Counted from the stretch's first letter, positions 34,001 to 44,700 are shown. The stretch: 64,000 bases of DNA from Sinonovacula constricta (GCA_007844125.1 CM017568.1:6034685-6098684); one strand, 5' to 3'. A program made the numbers and translations. The notes: generated by a model not told the origin, from the sequence alone.

Positions 34001-36704
34001 GACCACACAGACCATTTGGTCCAACTAGGTATTGCTAAAATACGATCATATACATAAAACAAAATACCCTGTGCTTGTCGTTGTACTTTTGACCCATCAC
34101 CTTTATCGCCAATATTTATTATAAAGGATATTAACTCAGCTCTTCAAATAATACCTTTTTGTACTGAAGATTGCAACTTAACCAACAAAACATGTGTGTC
34201 TACAATAACCAATCATATGCTTCAGAATTACGAATTGCTAAAACCGTATGCAAAAAGTTGTTACTGGATTGGTGGATAGCTTAGCAAGACGTTAATGTGT
34301 AAACACAAAGGAGCACTCTTTGCTTGACAAACTTAACATAATTTGCATTTTTTGTTTCTTATAATCATAATCAGAATACGCAAGACTATGTAGTTGAAAT
34401 GTTTTACCATGTCACCATGTTAGTGATTCTAACTTGACATTGATTTGGATAATTGTTCAATCATAACCATCCTCACAATGCCTTAGATTTCAAACTAATA
34501 TGCAGGTCTTTAGTCAACATCCATAATCGCTAAACGTCGACACAATGGCTATACTTGTGTCTGTGCGTTATATACAACATTAAATGAACACAGAAGAGAG
34601 AATACACAAATAAGCAAACAAATTATAACGGTATATCTGACTGGCTGTTAATTATTGTTGACTTGTATATGCCTAGAAAATAGCTTAAGCAAACGAAAAC
34701 CAGTATTATTATAGAGTCCTACTTGCCTTCTGTTAGAAACTTCTTATCTCTGCAGTGGCCATCTTGACAACTGCGGGTAGCGTCTGCAATTACTGGAGCT
34801 GAATAAAGAATGATACGTTCTTATTTGTATAAACGACCTTTGTAAAATGAATTTGGAAGGCTGGATAGTTACTGGATACAGTATCTCAGACCAAATAACA
34901 TGCTACTTCTAAGAGTGAAAATTCGTATAAGCAATTGTTCTTTCGAGAGAATTAAACTATTGCAGGAGGACTTTTAAAAATGAAACAAATCTTCTTTGCA
35001 TGCTGAACGAAGTGACTTTCCCAAGACAATAAATATTGTAATTTCACTGTGCATAAATATTATAGCAAGAATATTAAAATCATATAAAAAGAAGTTCACA
35101 AAATGCAAGTTTATTATAATTAATTTTATATGTCAATTTTCAATGAAGACCAAGATTAGCAATTATATCACAAACCTTGGTCAAGATTTCCGCTTTCTTC
35201 TGGACAAACACAGTTTATATTTTCTCTTAACTCATCCTGCAAGATAACATATTATTTTGCTTATTTTTTAACGTTCCTTCGACAGTAGATATAACTTGTA
35301 TGTTTTGGTTTCTCGACGTTCGCACCATTAGCAAATTGCTGATAAGCACTCAGTAAAATTCTAAAATAGAAACAAATTTACTGTGCAGATCAAACGATGT
35401 ATGATTAGGTCTTTGGAAGTGACTTACATGAAAGCAAATTTTAAAGAACTTTTTAGATTAGTTTTATTATATTTTTATCCAACCTCAAGACACTATTTAA
35501 GCGTATCATTAGCGAACACAACCTTATCATTAAGTGTACCTGTCTAGGTACGCGTAGAGGGATGAGGTTAATTTAATTGTTAGGGACAATGCTTTACTTT
35601 AAGTCCTACTTCATACTGACTCTTGCTATGATTTTTGAAATGGCATGTCACTAAAGAGAACCAAGATATAACAATAGGGCGTTTATGGGAGATTATCCAA
35701 AATTTTGAATATTAAAAATCTTTATTCTTAAATAGATATCTTTGCTTTAATGCGACGTCTAAGATGTAAAATATGTAGAACAATGCCACACGAATGTCCG
35801 GTTAAATTCAACGTCAAACCGTACTTCGGAATGATGACTAATCCACATGAAAGGTCTGCCTCGACCGGGACTTGAACCAAGGTGTTATCAAGGCCATTGC
35901 GCTGATAGAAACAAGTTACTGTATGACCTAGTTATGATTAGCATAAATACGATAGGCACATAACACAAATGAACTCGCCTTTAAAGGTGGTATCCGACAG
36001 CTCGAACCAAAATTTATTTTCTTAAATAACCAAAATAAGTCATCTTTATTTGAAAAGTTCCTGCAAAATGCTGTTCATTGATGTCCTAGATCTGTGTGAA
36101 CAGTCAAGCATAAATCAGTACTCGTCATTGCAAACAGGTATTTCCTATCTGAGCCAAGTTGCAGAGATAGCTATTTTAAACTTAGAAAACCACATGACCA
36201 CTTACTCTTGGTATCACGTTATGTATTCATCTGGGTAATCCGCTCTGACGTCGATATCTATTTTAAGCAGAGACCACTACCGCGCTTTTTATACAGTTGA
36301 AAAGAATACACAGTGATTTCTGCCGTGATTAGTTCTGTCAAACAATTAAGTTTGTGTTCAAAATGGTATTTATTAAGACTAAGGTATGTGTTTATACAAA
36401 AAAGATGCCCATATTCCTTAAAGCAGCGGCTCGATACTGTTATATGTATTTTATACGAGCGTATAGGCAAACTGTCGGATACCACCTTTTAAGTAACTTG
36501 ATTGAAGAAAGAAAAAGGCGCAAATAGAAATCACACATATTGACAAACATACAGACGGATTCCAGATTCAATTTTAACAAATCCGACACTTACGACTCCT
36601 TTCTGTGATCCATTTCCGCAGTCACATGTGAGAGCTCTAGAAATACACACGGCACATATAAGTAGCACACGTACAATTAAATGTTTCTCTATTCGAGACA
36701 TCAT
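27946..36704 (-). CDS. secreted seven-TSR (thrombospondin type 1 repeat) protein, 11 exons
   Basis: Exons on the minus strand: 36594-36704, 35176-35236, 34727-34798, 33870-34034, 33292-33450, 32258-32422, 31204-31371, 30345-30503, 29398-29562, 28725-28895 and 27946-28055. They join in phase to 501 residues. Exon 1 gives a signal peptide. Exons 2-3 encode a short Cys-containing linker. Exons 4-10 each encode one complete TSR (residues about 82-465) bounded by phase 1 introns. All TSRs have the WxxW C-mannosylation pattern and six Cys-type spacing. The last four have canonical CSxTCG-like cores; the first three do not. No membrane segment or protease domain is seen, so it is probably an extracellular matrix or body-fluid protein. 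Many TSR proteins exist (properdin, coadhesin, SCO-spondin-like) and I cannot name an orthologue. The last exon is the least certain part. Confidence 0.9.
28390..28480. mobile_element. terminal fragment of a TTAA-flanked MITE
   Basis: TTAACGGTAGTATCCGACTG, then TCTATACGCTCGTATAAAAT and CAGTATCGAAACACTGCTTT, matches in reverse orientation the right end of the element at 35.98-36.49 kb. The rest of the element is missing. Confidence 0.6.
28725..28895 (-). CDS. TSR gene exon 10 (TSR 7)
   Basis: Encodes DGGWADWTQWGLCSVTCGSG and QWMRVRTCTHP, ending RSNCNLLACQ; phase 1-1, donor GTCAGT. At 171 bases it is the longest TSR exon. Confidence 0.94.
29398..29562 (-). CDS. TSR gene exon 9 (TSR 6)
   Basis: Encodes VPSWMPWGVWSACSETCGAG and TQHRDRKCQS, ending QHCQETLCP; phase 1-1, donor GTAAGA. 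Confidence 0.94.
30345..30503 (-). CDS. TSR gene exon 8 (TSR 5)
   Basis: Encodes DPSWLPWESWSDCSRTCGTG and IQSRNRMCDG, ending RTCMERQCS; phase 1-1, donor GTGAGT. Confidence 0.94.
30540..30860. repeat. CAA/CAG-rich repeat with a higher-order unit
   Basis: Intronic between TSR exons 7 and 8. Runs of CAACAGCAGCAAC alternate with the phrases CATGGTCTGA and GGTTGAATAC at roughly 80-100-base spacing. It ends in a C homopolymer and an ACACAC run. Confidence 0.75.
31204..31371 (-). CDS. TSR gene exon 7 (TSR 4)
   Basis: Encodes GQWSHWLPWSACTHSCGTGT and QTRNRKCDSP, ending RACLNVTCP; phase 1-1, donor GTAAGT. Canonical core CTHSCGTG with the C-x-x-S/T-C O-fucosylation pattern. Confidence 0.93.
31500..32250. 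other. TSR intron with a loosely repeated phrase
   Basis: A 112-codon plus-strand frame (31509-31847) shows no domain. The phrase GATGTTGGTTCTGGTACTGT near 31669 recurs as GATGTTGGTTCTCATTGTGT near 32088, suggesting a diverged repeat rather than a gene. Confidence 0.35.
32258..32422 (-). CDS. TSR gene exon 6 (TSR 3)
   Basis: Encodes TPSWSKWSVWLSCDAHCQSA and RVRSCQV, ending SCTPPCGQ; phase 1-1, donor GTTAGT. A family A SINE in the opposite sense lies just 5' of it. Strong similarity to exon 4, with the same length of 165 bases, marks an exon duplication. Confidence 0.92.
32448..32580 (-). repeat. SINE family A, inverted, beside TSR exon 6
   Basis: The minus strand reads GTGGACACCGTTTCCATATA, AAATACTGTCGGTCAGACG and AACAACCAAACAAACAAAC, matching the 3' half of the 27.4-kb copy. 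It ends about 26 bases from the exon 6 acceptor, so it lies against the pyrimidine tract. Confidence 0.65.
33292..33450 (-). CDS. TSR gene exon 5 (TSR 2)
   Basis: Encodes VELSQWESWSICDQNCTSTR and SRQCMV, ending KPCDYPCSS; phase 1-1. The core is CDQNCTS, non-canonical like TSR 1 and TSR 3. Confidence 0.92.
33870..34034 (-). CDS. TSR gene exon 4 (TSR 1)
   Basis: Encodes IPSWTKWSVWSGCDSHCQSV and RIRVCQV, ending TCPPPCGE; phase 1-1. The usual CSxTCG core is CDSHCQS, so the O-fucose acceptor position and the Gly are absent. A close relative of exon 6. Confidence 0.92.
34727..34798 (-). CDS. TSR gene exon 3 (linker, GC donor)
   Basis: Acceptor CTTTATTCAG, then PVIADATRSCQDGHCRDKKF and LTE; phase 1 at both ends. 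The donor is AAG|GCAAGT, the consensus of a GC-AG intron, rather than GT. Confidence 0.78.
35176..35236 (-). CDS. TSR gene exon 2 (Cys-containing linker)
   Basis: After a TATCTTGCAG acceptor it encodes DELRENINCVCPEESGNLDQ and ends in phase 1 at GTTTGT. It converts the phase-0 end of exon 1 to the phase-1 frame required by all later exons, which supports it being real. Confidence 0.75.
35815..35905 (-). repeat. SINE family B-like fragment, inverted
   Basis: The minus strand contains GGTTCAAGTCCCGGTCGAGG (B-box-like) and CTTTCATGTGGATTAGTC, in the order seen in family B copies. Confidence 0.45.
35981..36492. mobile_element. TTAA-flanked MITE with 16-bp terminal inverted repeats
   Basis: TTAA then AGGTGGTATCCGACAG (35985-36000) at the left; CTGTCGGATACCACCT (36472-36487) and, after one extra T, TTAA at the right. 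Perfect 16-base inverted termini around about 500 bases with no ORF of note. It lies in the first intron of the TSR gene. Partial relatives occur at 28.39 kb and, for internal sequence, near 2.03 and 40.85 kb. Confidence 0.78.
36594..36704 (-). CDS. TSR gene exon 1 (signal peptide)
   Basis: MMSRIEKHLIVRVLLICAVC is followed by ISRALTCDCGNGSQKGV. The hydrophobic stretch is a signal peptide with cleavage likely near ALT-C. Two ATGs are adjacent and the first is used here. The donor GTAAGT leaves phase 0. Confidence 0.78.
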
Positions 36705-36885
36705 TGTTTACTCTCAAAAACCTAGCGCCCACCTATAGATGTACAAGTTAAAGCTGTTGTTATCTTGATAGTTGTCTTGTCCTCTCGTTTCCACTGAATG
36801 ACTTTAATACTTTACAGATATCATGCTTCCATTTGTTATACGACCTAATTCTTTAACAGAGGAGTGTTATAACGCTTCATCTGTG

Positions 36886-36893
36886 TTTTTATA
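36886..36893 (-). promoter_or_regulatory. possible TATA box of the TSR gene
   Basis: TATAAAAA on the minus strand, about 185 bases upstream of the start codon of exon 1. In AT-rich DNA this can occur by chance, and no initiator was identified. Confidence 0.22.
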
Positions 36894-37374
36894 GTATTTT
36901 ATGCCTAAATATACGAACACATTTCAATAATCAGTACATGCACGCGTGTTTAGTATTACTATTACAAAAAAAAAGCTTGAAAAGTAGTCGTCAACAACAG
37001 CATTTTAAGTTATGAAACAATAAAAGCAAATTGTAATTTACAATCTTAAAAGTAATGTAGCAGAAGTTTCCTAGACCGGACCAACAACATGCATGTTGTT
37101 TTTAAAAACTTTTAGTTATCTCAATACTTATATTTCATTTAGCAAACCAGACTAAACTATACACCGCTGGGTCTATTTTAATTTCGTTTTACAGTAATAC
37201 AATCCAATGAAATAAAGAAAGATAAATGTTTTACTTGCTCCAAATCGGCGTTTTAAAGTCTGTGGTTTAATAAAAAACAACGCTATCAGAATAAACTTAC
37301 TGGTTCAAAATTAAGGAACCATTCCGCTATTAATATGCGTGCCAGTGAAAAAAGAAGAAAATAAGAAAAAAATG

Positions 37375-37445
37375 CTTCATTTTATGATTCGAACTCGGGA
37401 CCTCTTGTATGGCAGTTCATTGCTCTACTGACGTCGCCAGAAGAC
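37375..37445 (-). repeat. tRNA-like SINE head
   Basis: The minus strand reads CAGTAGAGCAATGAACTGCC then AGGTCCCGAGTTCGAATC, an A-box-like and B-box-like pair. The body after it is not recognised. The segment near 49.95-50.02 kb has a similar organisation. Confidence 0.4.
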
Positions 37446-37810
37446 AGACTGCATAACATAAACCAGCTGGCTAAGTTGTATTAAATTGAATCATGATCCA
37501 TTCAACTTTATCGCAGAAAATACTACATATATACTATTTACAATTTGCTAAGGATCACTTTTTTAACATAACATTTCAGTTATATTATCACCATATTAAA
37601 ATCATATTTCCGCTAATGATAAACCTGTACACCGACCTCATAATCGTGTAGTTATTTTTTCGGTATGTCATGTACGCCTTGCACGATTAGCTCGTGGAAA
37701 AGCATAACCATGAAAATTTGGGTTTTATGGCCACGTGCTCTCAATTTTATGTGTACTTTTGTACATGTCGCAAGATTGTTCTTGTGTTATTGTTTGATAT
37801 TAACAAAACT

Positions 37811-38820
37811 ATGGCAAATCGACAAGTTAGACGTCATCTTAGTGAAGCTGAGATGAACAGGGGTATTGGAAAGCTGGAGGCTGGGCGTTCACAAAGGCAT
37901 GTTGGGCATGTCCATGGGGTATCCCAAAGCGTTGTCTCCAGGATGTGGAATAGATTCCACACGACTGGAAATGTCTCGGATGGGCACACCGGAGGTCGGG
38001 AACGTTCAAAGACTCAAGCCCAGGACCGATTTATCGTTCTTCAGGCCAGGCGCAAATTGTTCTGTAACGCTACGATCTTACGTAACAACTTCCAGAATGC
38101 AACTAGTGTGCGTATAAGCACACACACGGTTAGAAACCGGTTGCACCATGCTGGGAAGTGGTCACGGCGGCCAGCAATTTGCATCCCATTGACATCATAC
38201 TATAGTCAAGAACTTTTGCAATGGCGCAGGCTCATGTAACATTAATGACTGGACCCCGGTTCTCTTCACTGATGAGTCCAGGTTTTGTGTAGACTTCACG
38301 GACTGACGGCTTAGAGTTTGGAGAAGGCCAAATGACCGTAACATGACCGTTTTGGCTGGGATCAGTCATGGTGTGGGCGGGCATAAGCGCCCATGGGAAG
38401 ACGGAACTACACGTCATTGAAACCGGTATATTGACGGCAAACAGATACATTAATGAGATTTTGGAAGTCCATGTACGTGCATACGCTGGTGCTGTCGGTC
38501 CTGATTTCATTCTGATGGATGACAATGCCCGCGCACACAGAGCCCGCATCACAAACTGATATCTTGAAGAAGCCACTATAGTACTGAATTGGCCAGCGAG
38601 GTCCCCGGATTTAAATCCAATTGGGTATGCATGGGATATGCTGTAGAAAGCCATTTTTTCACGCCAAGTCCAACCAACAACAGTGCATCATGAGCTTAGA
38701 CTCGCAATCATAGAGGAATGGTCCTAGCTTTCTCATCATAAGGTCCGCATGCTTATTAGCAGCACGCGGCGGCGGTGTCAGGCCGTCATTAATGCCCGCG
38801 GACACCAAAAACGTTATTAA
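37811..38820 (+). pseudogene. Tc1-like transposase, broken copy
   Basis: The N-terminal frame MANRQVRRHLSEAEMNRGIG to about 38239 holds the helix-turn-helix region (GVSQSVVSRMWNRFHTTGNV). After frame breaks, the catalytic parts follow: NDWTPVLFTDESRF near 38245, VMVWAGISAHGKTELHVIET near 38367, DFILMDDNARAHRARIT near 38503, NWPARSPDLNPIGYAWDML near 38586, and RRRCQAVINARGHQKRY with stop at 38820. Three to five stops or shifts interrupt it, a short stretch before VMVWAG is deleted, and the third catalytic residue in the NPIE motif is Gly. Known family role: cut-and-paste transposition at TA. It is inactive. I found no convincing terminal inverted repeats. Confidence 0.9.
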
Positions 38821-41800
38821 ACACTATTCACGAACCATCTCATTATTTTCCGGATTTTTTTAATTCAGCATCTTTTAAAACTACACAAAAGTAAAACACC
38901 GTATAAAAGGCGATGCTTAGCAAATTTTATATAGGCCATACACAGTAAGTAACTTAAACATAAGCAGTCAACGGACAAAATTTACTTTAAAAGCTTAATA
39001 TTTTTTAAGCTTACATGTATTTGTTTTCACAACTCTACTCTTTTACCTGGTTAATTTACCGATGGTTTGATATACATGTATTTTGTTACAACCCCAACTA
39101 GTGTACATCTTAAACTTCAAGTGAAAGTATTAAGATATATTGATAAAGAATGAACAGTAAATAATGAAGATTCTGATCAGATAGCCCCCACTGATAGCTG
39201 GCTGATCTGCTTCTATATTCTTTGCCCAAACCTGGACAATATATGATTAACAGGTTAAACCTTTATGCAAATAAACCGTGCAGGTACTCAGAGCTGTACT
39301 CTCGCGGTGTCTTGTGGTCGGTTTGTTTGTTTCCGTTCTGATCAATACACTCGTATCGATATTCGATCACCGTGAAATAAAGGTAGGGATTGAACAGGAC
39401 ACCGCGTGTGTACGGATAGGATAGGATAAATACACGAGCATAGCACCGGATCTCGTTACAGGTGTACAGTTACAGGTATTTCGTTATTGTGTCCGTATGT
39501 GCTTTTTAATGTTAAATGACGTTTTTTTGTCTATTTTCATTTTAAGTCAATGTGTTTTGTATTTAATTCGTCTGTGTGACACTGCATATGAGGGGACTGG
39601 AAGTGACTCTCTCTACGTATCCTTCATTACGTTAAGACGATTGTTCAGTGGGTTGCCGTTACCATTTCGATCATAAGTCACCTGTCAAACAAATGATTAC
39701 ATACATTTTGATAATAACACAGCACTTACTGCCCTTGACCTGACGGTTTTCGGTGGCATTCCTCTACCTTCTATGACTGGAGGTCGCTATAATGGTCACA
39801 AGTATGTCGCTATGAAGTTAAAAAACACCAACGAATGCACAAACATTGATTACATTTAAGCAGAAATCATACTTACCTTGCAACAAGGGTTAAAGGATAC
39901 GATGACTAGTTGTCTGTAATTTGGCATTGATTGTACAATTTCAACGTTAAGCACGTTAGCAATTTACCCAGTTTTCACTATTTCAAGATGCAGTAGATAT
40001 TTTTGCAATTTTCGCAAATTTCAGCGGACTTTAAAGTTCACTTCTGTATTATATTAGGCGAGAAACGGCTTTTATTGAAGTATAATGTGTGTAATGTATA
40101 ATGTATGTTTTTTTCCAATGGCTTGCATGTAAATACATTTGTCCCGAGCCTTTTCAAATTGTGGAATATGTTGCGATGCTCAAACATGACTTTGTGATAT
40201 TTCCTAATTCATGATTACAACAATATTACCTGCGCAGTGTGGCGATCGTCAAAAATCAGCCATTGCATATAATCTGTGTTGTCATTTAATTCATCCTATA
40301 AGGATTGTATTTTCCTTTGATGGACATTGGACTTTGGTTCCTCAATTCCATCTACGCATGAACAGGATGCTGCAACCATTGGTACTTCTTCTGTGTTCTT
40401 TTTTTCTTGTTTTAAAAATTTAATTTCATTTACAATAAACAATTTTGTGTTATTTTTCTTATTGAAAAAATACTACACTGTCGCTTTTAAATACCATGTC
40501 TACATTATTTTTCAATTACTTTCACTCCTTTCACTTCACTCAGCGCTTGGACAGATGGGTAGGGTTTCTTTTCATGTCTTGCATTTGAGAAACCCCTTAG
40601 GAAGTGCGAAGTTAGAGCTCTGTAAAACCTGGTTTAAGCACCACAGTTGGCCCTTTTTGCCGGCTGACCTGTTCCAAAGCGGTAACTGTTGGATTTGCTC
40701 TTTTTGTTTAATGACTGATCACAGATTTGTTTTTCCTTTTACATTTGCATGATAATTATTATTGGTGCCCTACATCCATGTGAAAGGTAAAAGCATGACA
40801 CTCAACTTAACAATACAAAAAGCATTTTCTCTCCGAGCCACGCTGCACAGTTAAGCTATATTAAACAAAGAAAACCACGTGACCACTCACTTTTGGGATT
40901 ACGTTACATGACCATCCGGCATATAGGCTCTGACTGTCAATTAGCTATTTTAGCTGAAATTGCCATGTGCTTATTTTAAAATTTGGAAATAATTGACATT
41001 TAAAGCGATACATTTCACGGTTTGTACTCTCTAACAATTAAGGTAATGTTATAAATAACCTTTATTTATGCACTAATTCCCTGGAAAATGGTATATATGT
41101 TGTTACATGTATTAAATATATGTAAACTCTCGGATTAACTTTGCCATTACTGTGCTTATAAACACCATACAATACTTGCACCAAGTCATTGGTGTTAAAT
41201 ACAATTATAATGCATGTCATCGTGACATATCATTTGCACTCGCCATATTGGGTAATGGCAATTTAATACCAACTACACCTTTTTGGTCATACTATTGTTA
41301 CTACTCGTGTTATATCTAATTAAAGGACTGCACTTGAATCATCTCCAGTACGTATGGTTCACAAAAATAACACACCTATTTCTGATCGATAGAAACTCAC
41401 CGGGAAAAGTTATTTTGGCATCATTTGGTAACGTATGTTATGTATACTAATACATTAATTAATCAAAACATTTAATTGAAATGGCGTGTACATGATATTA
41501 CACTATATATGTTATTATTTTGCGACTTTACAATTGTATAAAAAAAAGAGATGCGCGTTTAAAAAAAAGTACCTTCACCTTAGCATAAAGAACAAAGTTG
41601 AGTCTGATAAATAGTATACAAGGGTAATCTTATAATATAAAACAGAAGAGCAGATTTCCATAAATATTACTGCATCAAAATAATCTAGTATGTCACGTTT
41701 GTTTAATGACAATGCCTCGAGACGTTTGTAAGTCATTACTATGTAAACTGAAATACTGTAACATTAGCGTGGCTGCAAGAAATAATTATTCCATGCATCA

Positions 41801-42370
41801 TTTTAGATGTTTTCACACATTTTTGAGCTGGTGTATTACATTACAATGATTACAAATTTCATATCGTGTTTAGCGGTGTATGAGATACACTGTATCAGAT
41901 ACAGTGCACGTGACAACATGTTCGATATCTGTGACTCTGCTAGTACCTGTTATTATTTTTCCTCTGATCAGTGTTCTTTAAAACTAAATAGTTTATAACA
42001 AAATAATTATTTATTGTTATTGCAAAGGAATATAAGGCAGATAAGAGAACATTTCCCTGACTTTCCTTAGTGTAAAAATAATTTAAAATTTTGGAATGCG
42101 CCATAGTAATATCTGATATCTGATCTGTGAACTAAAAATTCTTATATTTTAAATTCGAAAACCTTTTATCCGTGCTGTCACAGTTATATCTACAGGAAGC
42201 CAACAAATTATTATGTATATTTCATTTTATTTATTTGTACACACTCGTCATATGTGATCCATTTACACATTTGAACTATTATTGAACATTTTAATAAAAG
42301 AAATTAGGAACACTATTTTGTTTCATATTTCAGAAAAGAACAATTCAACATTAAATTCACACCATACGGA
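38821..42370. other. gene-poor stretch
   Basis: Contains a GC-richer patch near 39290-39480 with a small GGATA tandem repeat, and a copy of the internal sequence of the TTAA MITE near 40835-40960 (CACGCTGCACAGTTAAGC, AAAACCACGTGACCACTCAC). A repeat shared with 63.94 kb lies near 40590-40660. No exon was recognised. Confidence 0.5.
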
Positions 42371-43229
42371 ATGGGTCGAAAGGTGGCTATAGTGACAGGT
42401 GCTAACCGAGGTATTGGTTACCAAGTTGCTCGTCTCTTGCTTCAGGAAATTCAATGGAGACGTCATAGTAACTGCAAGATCAACAGAAAAAGGCAAAAAG
42501 GCATGTCAAGCTTTAAGATCTGAGGGACTAAATCCGATTTGGCACGAGCTTGACGTTACACAATCTGCAAGTGTTCGTATGTTGCTGGATTTCGTTAAAG
42601 AACACTATACGGGTATTGACTGTTCTTATAAACTAATGCTGGTGTCACATTCCCTAAAGACTGCAACTTATCTAACCATCCGCATGGCAGAATTGATGGT
42701 CCAAACAAACTTTAAAGGTACGGTGAGCATGTTGAAGCATTTCTTACCCTTGCTTCGTCCGCATGCTCGTGTCGTAATACTCTCCAGTGATCTTGGCAAG
42801 TTGAGCAGCCTCGGCGAGAAACTTCGACCTAAATTTGACCTGAAGACCATACAGATGCATGAACTGGAACATATGTCTGATCTTTACTTAGCGGCGGTGA
42901 AGGCTGGACTTTGGTCGGATTATGGCTGGCCGGACCGGATCCTGGAGGCAGTGAGCGTGTTCCAGAACGTTTTGGCACATCTGGTCGCCCGGGACCTCCA
43001 GTCAGATAGTCGGCGAAACATCGTTGTCAACGCCGGATGTCCTGGATGGACTGCCACCGAACAGATGAAGACCTATCTAGATGCAGACAACTGTCTTGGT
43101 GGGATCAAGGCTCGAACCCCATCTGAGGTGGCGGATGATATCGTTTGGTTAGCATTGTTACCGTCAGGAATTACAACACCAGTAGGGTGTGTTGTTCATA
43201 ATAGAAAAGTGGTGGACATAGGGCAGTGA
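42371..43229 (+). pseudogene. carbonyl reductase (CBR1-like) short-chain dehydrogenase, decayed
   Basis: The start MGRKVAIVTGANRGIGYQVA has the intact Rossmann TGxxxGIG NADPH site. One extra A near 42447 shifts the frame; DVIVTARSTEKGKKACQALR continues in the next frame to a stop at 43227. The NNAG segment is lost from that frame and is visible only with extra bases near 42620-42640. VQTNFKGTVSMLKHFLPLLR and RNIVVNAGCPGWTATEQMK match CBR1. The catalytic YxxxK is unreadable: the stretch after YGWPDRI gives AVSVFQ, with Val where Lys is expected. CBR1 enzymes reduce carbonyls with NADPH; this copy should not. It is intron-free over its whole length, but an acceptor-like TTTCAG lies about 35 bases upstream. 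Confidence 0.85.
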
Positions 43230-44700
43230 GTATAGGAGAGTAGAAAACTATGAACCTTCACAAGATATTCAGATAGTAGAAGTTGAAAACTGACGATTAG
43301 CTGTTTTAATGTTGCAGATAGAATGTTGATTAAGAGTCCATATCGCATCCATTCTAAAAGAAGTGAAGGTTTGAAACATTCAATAAGCTTAATATCTTTG
43401 CGAAATGCAAATGTTCATTTGTCTGTACTCCTTAAAGTTCACTTTCACATACGGACTTAAATAGAAAGCTGGTGTGTAAGGGATATAAATGAGTGACTTG
43501 AGCTCAACTCATTTCTTGGTCTTGGTGAATAGAGGGATAGGTACTGAGGATATTAGACTGCCAAAAGGATGTGTTAACGGTTTTAATCGTACCCACGCTA
43601 TTGCCAGAAAGAAAAAAAGCTTTAGCCAAAGACCGACGTGTAGACCAGTTGTATATAGCGTGATTATGATGTTAAAAAATAATACACTATTGTTTGTTCA
43701 AAGTGTATGGTTTTGATATAATTCGGATTTTTTCTCCATACTGCTGCTGTTGAGTCAACAACAACAACAACAACAACAAATAAAATTTTATTGTTTCGGT
43801 TCCAATAGTTCGTAAATCGTCAATAGTTCGTAAACCATATCACTTTCCAAGACATACCTTTAACTGTCTAATATGCCATTTCATAATCAAGCTACTAACA
43901 CTTTTTGTCAGCGCCATAGATTAAAATATTCCAAAATAAAAAAAAGATTGCCAAAGTCATAAAACATGAGAAAACAACTATCGCACCATGAGTCTTGCTT
44001 TGTGTGGGTCTATGGTTATATCTCTGTATACAAACAGCAGAAAAGTAAACAGACCCAGAGGACTAGTACAGTCAACACAATAAACACGTTATACCCTTAT
44101 CCTACAATTTATATCCGCACATACAAACTCTACTAACAACCACGTAAAAAGTAAGAGTTGCTAAAGAGTTTGGATGCAAAAAGTGCACATCTTGTTCAGA
44201 CAGAGCAAAGGCGGGCTAATTTGTATCTACACGTTTTGTTCAAGCCTGATCAGTCTGACATATAACAGGCTAAGGTTTAAACCAAGAAGTCATCTACACT
44301 CACAGGTAGTATATGACACTCGGGCCAAAAAGCTTTACAAATACCGACCACTAAGGTTATTCAAAATGGAAACATGTTAAAAGAAGAAAACATACATTGA
44401 AAATATGGCAGTGTTTTGTAAAGAATGTATTCGTTAGGTGTGCATTATCATATGAAAGTAGGGTGAAACATAAATTTGCCCACTTATCAAATACTCGTAA
44501 ATACTAGAAGACGTCCTCAGGTTATTTAAACAATCCAACAAATTTTGCTCTTTTGCGGAAAAGAACATTTACAAACTACCGGTTGTTGTGAACAGTTTTC
44601 CCATTATACATATCGGTAAACTGAATCATTACTGTGTTGATGTATGTATAAATACCGTTTTAGGCAAATAAAATTAGTCTACTGAAGATTTCGGTAAGAG
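43230..44700. other. flank of the reductase pseudogene, no gene seen
   Basis: AT-rich sequence with short chance frames and a (CAA)n run at 43758-43781. Nothing else is recognisable. Confidence 0.5.
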
